64,000 nt of DNA from Latrodectus hesperus (taxonomy: Eukaryota > Arthropoda > Arachnida > Araneae > Theridiidae). Position 1 is the stretch's first letter, and the number at the start of each line of letters is the position of its first letter. The notes under the pieces are model-generated. The model saw only the letters and a program-made list of their open reading frames with translations. It was not told where the DNA came from and did no database searches. Location of the stretch: NCBI GenBank assembly GCA_037975125.1, contig CM075857.1, positions 74,233,345-74,297,344 of the forward strand. The letters run 5' to 3'. This document shows positions 25,793-37,750 of the stretch, one piece after another. Made by a program: the position numbers and the translations under genes.

Positions 25793-27118
25793 TATTGTGT
25801 CTATGTATACATATGTATGCACAGTATGAATATATATCTATATACACGATATGGAAGCCCAGGTTTAATGGTATACATATTTATATATATATATACATAT
25901 ATAATTACTTAATTTTGAATTTGAGTCAAGAAACATGCAACATATTATTAGTAACTGCTTGGTAATTCATATCAAAATTGAATGAAAATAAAAATAACTT
26001 AATGCAAAAATAAATAATAAGCTACAAAATTAGGTTAGTATAATTGTTACTTACAATGAAATAAAATATTTAAGAAATGATATTTGAATCCCTGAATATT
26101 TTTCAGAACAATTTTATGTACACAACTTCAAATCAATCCCATAAATAAGTAGGAAATCATTAAAAATAAATTTGCATCACATAGATATTACCCAAAAGCA
26201 GTTTATAAAGTGCACTATTTTGAAATTAATCATTGTGAGAGAATATTTTATACCCAGAGGGATAAAAGATGGAATTAGTTGCTTTGAAATTGTTATAAAC
26301 TTTATTAGATCTAAAGTTCATAGCTATATCAAAGTGTGATAAAACATGAAAGCTTTTGGAAGAAAGGTCTTGTTTTGAGTCACAATTTATTTTTAGTCAT
26401 TAAAAATCTACACATATTTAAGCTTCAGATTAAAACCACCCATATGCTGTAGTGTGTTGAATGATATCATCATCAATAACAATGGAATGTTCTATGCTTC
26501 CAGATAAATTCAAAAAGTTTTAAATATGTTCAAATGGAAAATTTAGAGAAACCTCAACATTTCCTGAAGTTCAGAATGATTTATTATTTTTTCCTGAACT
26601 TAATTTATCTGGAATATATTTTGAATAACTTAATTATTCAGACAGGATTCATATAGATTTCCAAGAAGAATCAACATTCATGTTAAATATTTTTTAACCA
26701 ATTGTTTTTAACAAAATATGCATATAATTATGTCTGTGCAACATTTTTTAATTATGTTTCTAAATAGGAATAATTGCAAAAATTAATGAAACTATTTTTC
26801 ATTTAAATTAGAACTACATTTAATGATTTCTCTCAAACCATCAATGAATTTACAGCTATAACAAAATTTTTTTATTTAAATAATCAATATTTAAAAATAT
26901 AAATTTTTTTATATTACTGAATATTATGCATTGTATAAAATAATCGGTAATTTTAAAATTTTTTAAATTCATTAGATTTCTATTTTTTAATTTATTGAAA
27001 ATATCAAGATGTGTATAACAATATTTGAATACTGGAAACTTTTTTTTAAAAATCAGCCATATTAGTGAAAATGAGTCACTTACATTCAAGATAATTCAGT
27101 GACAAAAGGAATAATCTA

Positions 27119-27500
27119 ATGATAAGAATTACTGACAATGAAACAAAATATAATATTGCAGCTATCAACCCAGAAACCTTATCAGCTGTTACAGATGTAT
27201 TGTTTAATCCATCAGCCTCAAATAAATACAATACACTTAAATACAGGCATATAACAGAATCTTCAGACTCTAAAAACAAGCAAATTTGCAAACTCAAGCC
27301 ATCACATTTGTTAAGAAAAATGTGAAAACTAGCTGGTACAAATTTAAGTGATGATTTTTTGAAAATCTTATGGCTGCAACGATTACCATCAGAAATACAA
27401 ATAATTTTTTCTGTTAGCTCAGAGCCACTGGAAAATCTAGCTAAGTTAGCTGACAATTTAACCAAAGTTAGATTAAACACTCTTCTGAATGTTTGTGTGA
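27119..27500 (+). pseudogene. Gypsy-type retrotransposon gag remnant
   Basis: Open frames 27119-27325 and 27359-27577 are one reading frame interrupted by a stop. Together they show ETKYNIAAINPET, then a KYNTLKYR segment, a PSHLLRKM segment, and DDFLKILWLQRLPSEIQ with LENLAKLADNL. This series matches the conserved capsid-like N-terminal domain of arthropod Gypsy gag-like proteins. Only this domain survives. The same-strand pol remnant at 32985-34185 probably belongs to the same insertion, separated by a later hAT. The minus-strand open frame over the same bases is a shadow. Bases 27578-27984 show no clear coding, though ~27890-27935 (TTATGGCGCAAGG) look like a piece of another repeat. Confidence 0.72.
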
Positions 27501-30500
27501 TTGATAAGTCCACAAGTTCAAACCCCACAGGTAATCAACATCACGAGAGGATACGTCAAACACATGCCAGGAAGTAGTTGCACTTTGCAAGCAAGTAGCT
27601 GGCCTTAGCCTGTAATTAAAAAAATTTTCTTGTAGAGATCATGTGGTCATTCGCAAATGAGATATAATAATTTTCGGTGAAATACGTCCAACTCCTAACA
27701 AAGAAAAAAGCTATCCACATTCCATTATTATCATTCTGAATCTAGACGCTTAAGTCCAAAAATATATGAAGCTATAAAACAAGAATTCAATTTATGTTAG
27801 AGCAGGGTATTTGCAGATCTTCTAGATCATCATGGTCGTTCTACTTCATGCGGTCACTAAGAGCTCGGAAAGTATTCGATCAGGTTGGTTGGGTTTTATG
27901 GCGCAAGGTCCTAAAATGGACATGCTGCACCATCATTTGATCAGGAGGAGATTACAGGAAGTTGAATGCAATTACAACACCAGACAGGGTCGGCCCCAGG
28001 GTAGGGCGATTCAGGAGGCCGCCCGGAGCACAATGATCTAGGGGCGCAAAAATCATGGAAAATGAAAATAAACTGATAAAAAAATTAAGTTACATGCTTT
28101 TATAAAATGCACTAAAAAGTAAAGAATATTTTTTTATCATTCTGATATATCAATAAGTTATTTTTCATAATATTGCATTGTCATCGGACCCTTGTATTGT
28201 AAGTATACCAAATTTCATTGAAATCAGTTCACGGGAATTTTCTCAAAAACGCGTTGCAAGATTTGACTGATAGTTTTGATTTTGAAACCAAGCGAAACAA
28301 GATCTAACAACCCTTTTTAACTAATAAAAAGGAGGTAGACTTAAAACAATACATTATTTGCTATTAGACTTCGGCTGGTGCGAAATAAAATAGTTTGTTT
28401 AAATTGTTAGTGCAAAAAAGCTTTAAAAAAGTGCTTGTGCAAATTGTCCAGTGTGTTTGTTTTCTGAGAAAGTAAGTATTTTAATTTGTTTTCATTTTTA
28501 AAAACGAATAAAATCCATCAGACATAAGCCAAAGAAAGGGTGGGGGTACATTTTAAAAATTAGACTTGGATCAAAACATGGCTTGTATGGTATCAAATAA
28601 AAGCTAACTGAGTCTGGAGATGAATAAAATGCATTTTATGTTCTTAAGCCAGTGGCGCACAAGGGGGAATTTCAAAAATTAGAGTTTACATCAAAAAATG
28701 TCTTGTGTGGTATCAATCTCTTTTTGGCCAGAGCAGGTACCTACAATGAAGGGGGATTTGTTGTTAATCGTATAAACTTAGGTGCCCATAAATTGGCAGA
28801 GTATTTTTTATTTTGTTTGTTTATGTTTGCCTTTCGTATCAAAAAAACTGGGTTGTTATATATTACAAATATAAAAATAAAATGTAGGGAGTAGTGACCC
28901 CTAAAATTATGCAGCGTAGGGCCGCGTAAATTGTAAATCGCATAGTGTGACTTGGTTGTTATGATAGGACCATTCTTTTGAGGACGGACGAAGTAGTAGT
29001 TTATGAAAATGTCAAAAAGCAAGCTGTTTTATACAAGCAGTTTTCAAAGCACAGCGCAGCAAGTGCTTAGAAGTAGCGAGTATAAAAAAGCGTAGTTAAT
29101 GCACAAGTTTTATACAATATTTTATCTTGATGAAAAATTTTAAAAAAATTTAAAATGTGCCGCAGGTGTATTTTCTAACAAAAATATATTTTACACAAAA
29201 CTACCAAACAAGAGACAAAATACCAATTATTATTTTTTATATCAGTATTATTTTATATTTTAATTAATTTGTTCCAGAAACCAAAATGTCTGATGGTAAG
29301 AAAAAACCCTCTGGGATCGAATTTCAAAAGTGGAGATTGAACAAGCAAACACAGCTTCAAAAACAGTCAGATGTGCTGCAGAACTTCTTGAAAGAAGGTA
29401 ATTTCAACCCTCCCCCAACTGACCAAAATTTCCCCCTTTGGACGCAACCGTCAGCATTACTGAGCTGGGTAAGTCATCTCAAACAAGTTTGGCAAGTAGT
29501 GATACAGTTTCAAAAATCAAAATTCGCAAGTTGTGCATACCTCAGAGAAACATTTAGAAAAGGCTACCGTCCAAAGTATCTCTTCTGACCCAGGATTATG
29601 GCTCGAAATCATGCGTGCAGGAGTTTTTTTTTTTTTTTTTTTTTTTTTGGTTAAACGTGGTCCAGCTGCACCTTTGTATAATTTTCCTTTTGATGATCAG
29701 CATAGAAGATTTTCACCAAAACATTACAAGAAAAGGCTTAGAGATGGAGAAGAGGTTTTAAGAGAATGGATGGTATATTCCGTATTTCAAAACAGTTTGT
29801 ACTGTTTTCCATCTCGACTTTTTGCTGCACCATCTAGCTAGAGTGCTCTAGGCAATCGGGGATTTAAAGACTAGAAGCAATTAGGGGACTCTTTAGCACA
29901 TCATGAAAATGTTAAAACTCATATAGATTGTTTGAAATCATGGCTTGAATTGAAGCAAAGATTGAAAATAGGTGAAACAATAGATACAGTTTCTCAGAGA
30001 CTCATTGATTCTGAGATAAATCACTGGTCTGAAATTCTTCTACACATTACATCAGTCATTAAAATGCTAGGTGAGAGCTCTAGCTTTTCGAGGAACAAAT
30101 GATAAACTATATGAACACAATAATGGAAACTTCTTTAAGATAATTCAGTTATTGTGTGTGGCTGAGTTTGATCCAAAAATGGAGGAACACGTTCGCAGAG
30201 TCCTCAATAAAGAAGAAATCAAAGCTACATATCTAGGGAAAACTAGACAAAATGAAATAATTGAATTATTGCATGACAACATAAAGCACCACATCAATGA
30301 GCAAGTTCAAAAGGCTAAGTATTATGTGATTCTTGACTGTACTCCCGATGCAAGTAAAGTAGAACAGATGACATTTGTGGTAAAATTTGTCTCCATACAG
30401 GAATCAAAGTCTGAAGTTCAAGTTAATATCAACAAACATTTTTTGGGTTTTCTACCCATTGAGAGATCAACAGCTAAGGAATTGTCGGACGTTTTACCAG

Positions 30501-30543
30501 AAGAGCTAGAGAAAAATAGGCTTAACCCTTTGATGGTTATGAA

Positions 30544-30737
30544 CGAGCTGAGCTCGCAATCGAATCGTGCTTCATAATGCGCGCAAACGAGTTCCGCTCG
30601 GCAGCGTGTTTTCGACCGAAAAGGTTAGAAACGAGTTCTGCTCGCGTAGTTAAATTTTCCCCCAATGCGCGCTGACGAGCTGAGCTCGTTCGCCAATATT
30701 ATTTTGCATTGATAATGTTACAAACGAATCCTACTCG
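30544..30737. repeat. Five CGAG...CTCG palindromes at 44-bp spacing
   Basis: Copies start at 30544, 30588, 30632, 30676 and 30725 (CGAGCTGAGCTCG, CGAGTTCCGCTCG, CGAGTTCTGCTCG, CGAGCTGAGCTCG, CGAATCCTACTCG). Steps are 44, 44, 44 and 49. The bases just before them alternate between a GGTTAKRAA-like and an AATGCGCGC-like form, so an 88-bp double unit is possible. Confidence 0.9.
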
Positions 30738-30861
30738 CAAATTTAGTTAGTTTAGTACGGGTTCCATGAATTTCTTTTCATAACGATTGAAGTTGCTTAT
30801 ATTTTTACCTTGTTGTTTATATAGCCATTTTGGCGTGTATTTTGAGTGTTTGTAAAGAAAA

Positions 30862-31020
30862 ATGGCTCAAAAGCGAAAGTTAAATGATATTGATTATGAC
30901 GATGATTATGATTATGATACAGAAAGCTTATCTAGTTTTGAATCTGATGACGACTTTGTTCATAATATATCAACATTAGTGTTTTACATTAGTTGTATTT
31001 ATTTAGACTTTTCAATTTAA
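30862..31020 (+). pseudogene. piggyBac transposase N-terminal stub
   Basis: 52-codon open frame starting MAQKRKLND, followed by a strongly acidic run ending ESDDDF. Basic-then-acidic starts of this kind are typical of piggyBac transposases. The DDD catalytic domain and the C-terminal zinc-binding region are missing; AT-rich sequence follows. It is the remnant left by internal deletion. It might still be translated, but no activity can be expected. Confidence 0.65.
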
Positions 31021-32984
31021 TATTTGTATAAACTTGTATTTATATTTAACGATTATTATTTATAAAATTGGTTATTATCATTTATAATTTACTATTTACA
31101 AATTATCATTTATTAATTATTTTAAAGTACTTAAAAACTGGTATTTATGTATTAAAAGTACTTTAAGAATTTTATAAAACGCGCGAGGTGAGCTATCCAC
31201 CCCATCGCCACAGAAGGGTGACATTTTCGGAAGAACGGCGGAGGAAAACAGCTGCGAATTTCGACTGCTGTTTAGTCGCAGTACAGCGCGAATTAAGTAA
31301 GCGAAAACTGCTACTTTCCCTAACCGCTAAAGGGTTAAAGTAGAAAATACATGCGGTCAAGGGTATGACAATGGTTCCAATATGAGAGGAGAAAAATCGG
31401 GCGTACAAACAAGAATCAGAAATATAAACCCCAGAGTATTTTATGTTCCATGCAGCAGCCATTCGCTAAATTTGATAGTAAACGATATGGCAAAATCCTC
31501 GTTTGAGGCAGCCAATTTCTTCAATATTGTTCAAAAGTAACATACTTTTCTTCCTCTTCTTTTCATTGGGCAATATTACTGAAATATATTGATACTTACA
31601 TTCTAAAACCATTGAGTGATTCACGATGGGAAAGTCTAATCAACTCATTAAAAGCTTTGCGGTGTCAAATTGGTCCAATTCACGATGCTTTGTACAGCAT
31701 ATATGAAGATTCAAAAATCGATAATATGAGAGGCGAGGCTAGCGGATTATTCAATAATTTGAAGCAGTTCAAATTTATATGCTCTGTTGTGATTTGGTAC
31801 AAAATTTTGAGTCCTATTAACCCCATCAGTAAACTTTTGCAAACTGTAAATTTTGATATCACGCAAGCTATTGATATGCTTAGCAACTGCAAACTCTTCT
31901 TTGAAAACCTGAGATCAGATGAAACTTTTGAAAGCATTATTTTAGAAGCAACCGAGCTTGCTTCAGAGATTGATGTGGAAGCTAATTCCAAAACCACCAC
32001 ACCACGTCATCGTGTCAGAAGCAAAACAAGAACGTTTTTGTATGAGAGACAGGATGAACCCGTTCAAGACCTCAAACAAAAATATAAAATAGAATTTTTT
32101 TCACACTATAGATCAAGCAATAAATGTCTTGGAAACCAGATATAATTTGCTAAATACTCACAGTAAATATTTCAGCTTTTTGTATAATATTTTTAGTCTA
32201 AAAGACATGCCCAGAAATGAGCTATTGGCTTGCAAAGATTTGGAATTAGTTTTAACTGATGGAAATTCAAGTGATCTTAACGCCCTGGAATTAGCGGATG
32301 AAATAAGCATTCTTTTGTCGTTAACAAAAAAGGAAACTCCTGTTGAAGTTCTCAAGTTTATTCTACACTTAAATTAGCATTAAGAATCCTACTTACATTG
32401 TCAGTCACTGTGGGTCCAGGGAAAAGAAGCTTTTCAAAATAAAAAATTATCTCAGAATGATGCAGAGGCAAAATTGTCTCAATGGATTGGAAATGATAGC
32501 TATAGAACAGCAAATTAGTGACAAATTAGACTTGAAATCACTGGTTTGGGAGTTTGCCGAAAGAAAAGTTAGAAAAAGGACATTTTAATTAATTTGGTTA
32601 GTTAGAATTTATTTGTAATATGGGATATTAGTTTAGTTAGCATTACTACATTTTGATTTTTGTTATTTTGCCTTAAGTGCTAAATTGCTCATCTTGTTAT
32701 CCAATGCTTGAATTTTTAATAAAATGTTTTTCTTTAGTTTTTTTCCAATGTTTTCTTGACTTTCTGATATGGTCGCATGAAATTTACTTAAAAAAAACAG
32801 GGAGGGGGGCAAAATTTCTAGGATCGGCCCTGCACCTTATCGGTACATAAGCCCTTACATTCAAGATTTCCCCCACAAGCTGCAAAAGAAAAATATTTTT
32901 TCAAAAATTGATACAGTTTGCACTTACTTTCACATTTTAGTACGCATAGATGATATATGAAAAGAACTGCTGTGTTTATGCCTT

Positions 32985-34185
32985 CAGGCTATTTAAATTT
33001 CCATTCTAAAATTTTAGACTGTGCTGAGTAACACAGAATTTTCGTGGATTTCTTAATGAAATTCTGGGAGATTTGTCTTTTTGTTATGTTCATCTTGATG
33101 ACATTCTGTCTCCAATGAGTCAGAAGAAGACATAAGACACATGTTCGTGCTGTATTTGAAAAATTAAAAGAATATGGTTTAATAATAAATGTATCAAAAT
33201 ACATTTTTGGTGTGCCAGAAATTTCATTTTTAGGACACTTAATATCTAAAGATGGCACAATTATTACCAGATAAAGTAAACCCATTTTAAAATACTTGCA
33301 GCCCGAAACAATTAAGAAATTGAGAAGATATTTGGACTTTAAAGTTTTTTATTGTTTTCTATGACATGCAACTTACAATCAAACTTGTTTAAATGATTTC
33401 TTAAAAGATTCCTAAGATTATATAGACAGAACAAGCCATAAGCGAATTTCAAAATGGCAAAAACTTTTTTAGCAAATGCTACACTGCTTGCACATGCTAA
33501 CCCTAATGCAAATTTAGAATTGCAAATAGATGCATCGGACTTTGCCATTGACAGTACATTATTTCAAATAATAGGCAAACATCTTCAGCCTTAAGCATTC
33601 TTTTCATGCAAGCTATCTGAAACTGATAGACACTATAGCACTTATGACAGGGAACTGCTAGTTGCATATGCTTCAATTAAACAATTTAGGTATATGATCA
33701 AAGCACAAAATTTTATTTTATGCATGGACCACAAACTGCTTACACATGTTTTTACGCAAAAGTTGAACAAGTGATCACTCCGACAAGCCCGTCAATTAGA
33801 TTTTATATCACAGTTTACCACAGATATACAAAAGAGGTTCTGAAAATATAATTGCAGATATGCTTTCAAGAATAAATACAATACTTACGAAAAATTTAAA
33901 TAGATGATCCAATTGACCAAATCCAAATCAATTGAAATTGCAAAAGCTCAAGAGAATGACTCAGAATTAAATAATTCTCAGAGATTAAGAAAGTAAATAT
34001 GCCAGATTCAAAGCTTCTTTTATATTGTGATAGTTCCAGTAAAAATGTTGGACCTTTCATTCCAATACAAAATTGTAAACAAGTATTTGATACTATTCAT
34101 ATTTTATCACATCCTGGTATTAAGGTAACTAATAAATTAATTCGCAGTAGATTTATTTGGTCAAACTTAAATAAATAATGTACCC
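32985..34185 (+). pseudogene. Gypsy pol remnant: RT end, RNase H, integrase zinc region
   Basis: Starts inside the reverse transcriptase: CYVHLDDILS at ~33080 is the YxDD box with Tyr replaced by His. Next come FEKLKEYGLIIN-like and IFGVPEISFLGHLIS-like segments at ~33150-33250. RNase H follows, with LQIDASD near 33525, HYSTYDRELL-like at ~33635 and MDHKLLTH-like at ~33725, ending NIIADMLSRI at ~33855. The integrase zinc region is at ~34090-34180 (HPGIKVTNKLIRSRFIW). Stops and frameshifts throughout. The order RT, RNase H, integrase is the ordinary Gypsy one, unlike the element at 49140-55823. Confidence 0.82.
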
Positions 34186-34198
34186 TTTTGGTTTAAGT

Positions 34199-34800
34199 CA
34201 GGGATGGCGAACCTTTTTTGATGTCCGTGCCACAAAGTCATAAAAATTCTTTTTCAAACAGGTAACAGGGCACAATAAAATTTCATTCGAAATGTTAGCG
34301 CAGTGAAACTATAAGTAAGTATAATTAAATAAACAAATAAAAGCAATTCTTCTTTAAACTTTCTTCTTTCTTTCTATTATGAAATTTCCCAGAAACTATT
34401 GCGAATGGAACACTGCAGGGGTAGTGTGCAGTAAGAGCCACTCTCACTGGTTTCTTTCAAGTTCCAGTAGTTTGGCGAGTTGAACTGCTACCAACCTATG
34501 ATTGGCAACCTGAGACCAGTGAACTCTAAATTTGTCAGATTGAGAATAGTTACTAGCTTTCTCTAACTCGTTAACAAGCCCAGTAACTATATGATCATCT
34601 TCTGTTACTTCTTTTAAGTTTTATTTTGTTATCTTAATTGTTAATGTTTGAAATAAGAAGGGTTATCTTCAGACTCTTGAAACATTTTTTTGAATTCCAG
34701 AAATTTTACAAACCCTGATATATATTTCTTCTGCATTTGTCCAGATATATTTTTAGACAATAATATGAAAACAGTTGCCAAAAAACTGGGTCAATAAACT
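34199..34800 (-). mobile_element. Truncated hAT element, one terminal repeat
   Basis: Begins CAGGGATGGCGAACCTTTTT and continues to a CGTGCCACA block, as at the ends of hAT/Charlie-type elements. On the minus strand 34440-34640 an open frame reads KFRVHWSQVANHRLVAVQLA, with a related segment (SGQMQKKYISGFVKFLEF) at ~34690-34745. I take these as remnants of its protein. No partner repeat was found, so the other end is lost. Confidence 0.55.
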
Positions 34801-35390
34801 GGGACTTATTTCTATGGAGATGGGTTATGCAAATAGGTTCAACATTTAAACAAATTCTGCAACACATATGATGATTGATCATATGAAAGAAATTGGCATA
34901 TATGCTTAATTTAATTTTTGTATTTTCTCTTAATAATAAATAAGTGTTTTATCTTTGAATTATCCTTGAAATATTTTTCCTTTTTTTCAACTACATTTAA
35001 GTAAGTGTATTAAGATATGACATTTTAGAAGAAACTTTACTTTTGCTTTGAAATTAAAATGGAAAAAATGTAAAGACACAAGACTACTATTTAGTGTGGA
35101 TGATAAAATGCATCAAACAAGCTTAACGTGTCAGAATGCATTTGTATTGCGTAAATTTCATTATATGATATAATGTGATTATGTACATGAACGAAGTTTG
35201 CTTTGCGTGCAAGCAACCTTGAAGAATTTGATTAGGAATTTATTTTTATCTCCTTATACAGTCTAAGCATTTGAAGTGAATGATTTAATGTTTATATTTT
35301 GAAATTTTTTAATATTAGTTTGCAATATTTTGTTTTAATTTTCTTAGGTAAAATTTATTTTGAAAGTTTTAAAAAAATTAAGTTTGTATT

Positions 35391-35660
35391 GTTGTCTTGT
35401 GCCAGCTAGGCTGGCAATATGGGGTGCGCTGCTCCACTTTTCCAACTGAACCGTAATTTGGTGTGGAGTCTGATTCCCTCAGTACACACATGCCATAGAA
35501 ACACGTTTATAGGGTAGGCAACCATTCACAACTCATTCATACAAGGAAAAGACAAAGACAGGATAGATAGAGAAAGTACATCCATGCCCGAACTGGGATT
35601 CGAACCCAGGACCTCCCTTTCCACAGTCAGGTGCTCTGACCACTAGACAGGGTGGGCTGC
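35391..35660 (-). mobile_element. tRNA-derived SINE, family 2, complete copy
   Basis: On the minus strand: box A-like TAGTGGTCAGAGC, perfect box B GGTTCGAATCC, then a body beginning GCATGGATGTACTTTCTC. An 11-bp target duplication AAGTTTGTATT (35380-35390, 35661-35671) bounds it. The first ~150 bases of body match the SINE at 20955; the 3' parts differ. Confidence 0.92.
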
Positions 35661-36644
35661 AAGTTTGTATTATTTTTATCATTTTTAATTATTACTTCGA
35701 ATTACTGTTTTCCTCGTGGTCTTGTTAATCCCTAATAAAGAGTTGTAATAAGAAAAATGAGGTTCATGGTTTCAAAATAGGATTGATTTTCTTAATGCTG
35801 AAAAAATTTGTAAATAATGAATAATTTTGTTATACCTCAAATAATAAGTGTTTTTATTTGCTATTAAGGGCATAAATTATACAAATGTATATTTTGATTC
35901 ATTCTATTCTTTCCAAAAATTTTATAAATTATCTGTAAAATAATATCTGTAATGGCTTGCCATTCAATTCTTTGGATAATTAGAATATACTTATTATGAA
36001 AAACATTTGCGATTGATCTTCCAAGAGTCAAATTGTACTTTATACGAATACCATTTAAGTTGAAACTAGTATTTAAACTGCGTAATGTAAGCTTTTAAAT
36101 TAATACCAATGTTTGCAAATTCAAAATACAATAAATATAAAATGTACTTCTTTAATAAAATTTTTTTTAATTGGATCCCCAACCAAGTCCTTAATAATAA
36201 AAAAAACCTGTTTGGTGCTTGATTAATTCTCCATGCATTTTCTTCACAAATTTCAAACTAAACAAAAAGCAAGCTTCCCTAATACACCAATTTTAATTTA
36301 TTATTTTTTAAATGTTTTAAATCCAACATTTGATATCTTTTAGCTTATCAGTATCTGCTAACATTTAAACTTTTGAAAACTTTATAAAATAAGAATTTTT
36401 TGAGCTTTCAAATCAATGCACAAAACATATCAGTAGAATTTTGTAGACCAAAAAAATAATCAAAGTTTTTACAAAGAGCTGATTCAGTCAATTTGCATAA
36501 TGACAGCCTTGATAAATTAAAAAATTTTCACATTTAGCTTGATTGTAAATTTTCCTTTTAGGTTAAATTTTTTTTGTTTTACTAAAGATGAAAGAGTTCA
36601 AGCTTAACAACAGAAACACACTTACATCATTATATGCTACTTTT

Positions 36645-36693
36645 ATTTGATCAAAGAATGAAGGCAATTATTGCCTTCATTCTTTGATCAAAT
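36645..36693. repeat. 49-bp perfect palindrome
   Basis: Two 24-base arms (left begins ATTTGATCAAAGAATGAAGG) around one central T. It would form an almost loopless hairpin or cruciform. Confidence 0.95.
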
Positions 36694-37750
36694 AGCAGTG
36701 AAAATATTTAATGATTAAGGAGATGTTCCAAAATTAAACAAGTGTTACAAATAGTTTCAAAATAGAAATAGGAATCTCAAATATACTGCAAGAAAAGAAT
36801 GATCCCAAAATTAAATGGAGATATCCTCAAGGCAATGGTGGACACAAATCTTCACTAAACAATTGGGAAATTATCACTGAAGATTAGCAGCCCATAGATT
36901 ACAATTCAGAATCACATTTCTTGCATAGGAAAAAAATATGAGCCAAGAAATTGAGTTGCACATGAACTGACAAAGACAATGCAAGATCAATGTCATATCA
37001 TTCAGCTATTTCTTTTTCTTAGTAGAAGATCATTTTTTGCAAAGAATTCTAACTAAGATGAGAAGTTTATGTTATACAATAATCCTGTACAAAAAACAAT
37101 GTTTTATTCTGGAGAAATCACTGTTTTGACACATAGAGCATCTTTAGCAATAAGGTCTTTTTTTGCTTATGGTGGAATTTTTCTGAAATATTAATTAAAT
37201 TGCTTGAACCTCATCAGACGATTACAGACACAGTCAAAGTAATTTCCACATTTTTAGATGGGCACATTCATTTAAAATAGTTTTAATAATTATTTTAAAG
37301 AATCTTTTAGCTATTTTCATAAGCTTAAACTGATAGCTAAATAGTTACTATAAACAAAGCTAATTTAAGTTTAAAAAAAAATGAAAAATTTTTAAATGAA
37401 AAAAAATGTTTTTTACTTGTTTTTTCCTTACACAGAAATGTAGTTTAGATCTTAATAGTCTCCAGTACAAGGTAGCCATAATCACGGCAGCCAGGTAATA
37501 TTATCAAAAATAGAGGATACTGCCACACACACAATATTGGAAAACATAAAAGCTTTTTATTCCCCTAGTAAACAGCTATATTATTTACATCCACTAATTA
37601 AATCATCTATCTAATTTTTTAGTTCTTTGATCTTCATTTCTACTTTTCAACAGAATTTAATTAAAATTAGGTTTACAGAATTAAGTCTTTTAAAATTCAC
37701 TAAAATGAAAATTTTAAATTGAATATATTATTAAATTATAAATAAATAGC

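Larger units (their letters stand above)
30526..31334 (+). mobile_element. Non-autonomous piggyBac-like element
   Basis: A TTAA duplication (30522-30525, 31335-31338) flanks it, the piggyBac signature. Ends are CCCTTTGATGGTTA and, reversed, CCCTTTAGCGGTTA (11 of 14 matching). It is 809 bp, far shorter than an autonomous element. Removing it and one TTAA leaves the surrounding hAT frame continuous (NRLKVENTCGQGYD). The left end carries five 13-bp imperfect palindromes. Confidence 0.92.
29286..32588 (+). pseudogene. ZMYM1-like hAT transposase, broken
   Basis: N-terminus at 29286 (IEFQKWRLNKQ). After a poly-T run, LVKRGPAAPLYNFPFDDQHR, HYKKRLRDGE and YCFPSRLF (to 29841) form the TTF-type zinc-binding region. 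GFKD..., KSWLELKQRLKIGETIDT and AFRGTNDKLYEHNNGNF (29860-30130) lead into the catalytic fold, with DCTPDASKVEQMTF holding a first Asp near 30337. The piggyBac insertion follows. The frame resumes at 31339 with CGQGYDNGSNMRG (second Asp) and VPCSSHSLNLIV, the hAT C/H block. 31600-32377 carries the helical insertion domain in two frames, and 32457-32588 the C-terminal dimerisation tail (LNGLEMIAIEQQISDKLDL). The transposase is complete in content but non-functional as it stands. Confidence 0.9.
27985..32832 (+). mobile_element. hAT transposon, ZMYM-like transposase, split by a piggyBac derivative
   Basis: Terminal repeats CAGGGTCGGCCCCAG and, reversed, CAGGGCCGATCCTAG mark the ends. No clear 8-bp target duplication is visible. 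The first 1.3 kb is a non-coding leader with an internal imperfect repeat (~28540 and ~28660). The transposase begins at ATG 29286. Its pieces are interrupted by a poly-T expansion near 29623, a few stops, one piggyBac insertion and two or three frameshifts. At 4.85 kb (4.04 kb without the insertion) it is close to the full length of an autonomous element. Confidence 0.92.

Noticed and set aside
27076..27528. 150-codon minus-strand open frame with hydrophobic stretches
   Set aside because: The plus strand carries recognisable Gypsy gag motifs; the minus frame is their antisense.
28652..29022. Open frames on both strands before the hAT transposase
   Set aside because: They lie in the non-coding hAT leader and have no similarity that I can recognise.
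30544..30737. Regularly spaced repeats considered as a CRISPR-like array
   Set aside because: Repeats are only 13 bp, sit inside a piggyBac element and the host is eukaryotic.
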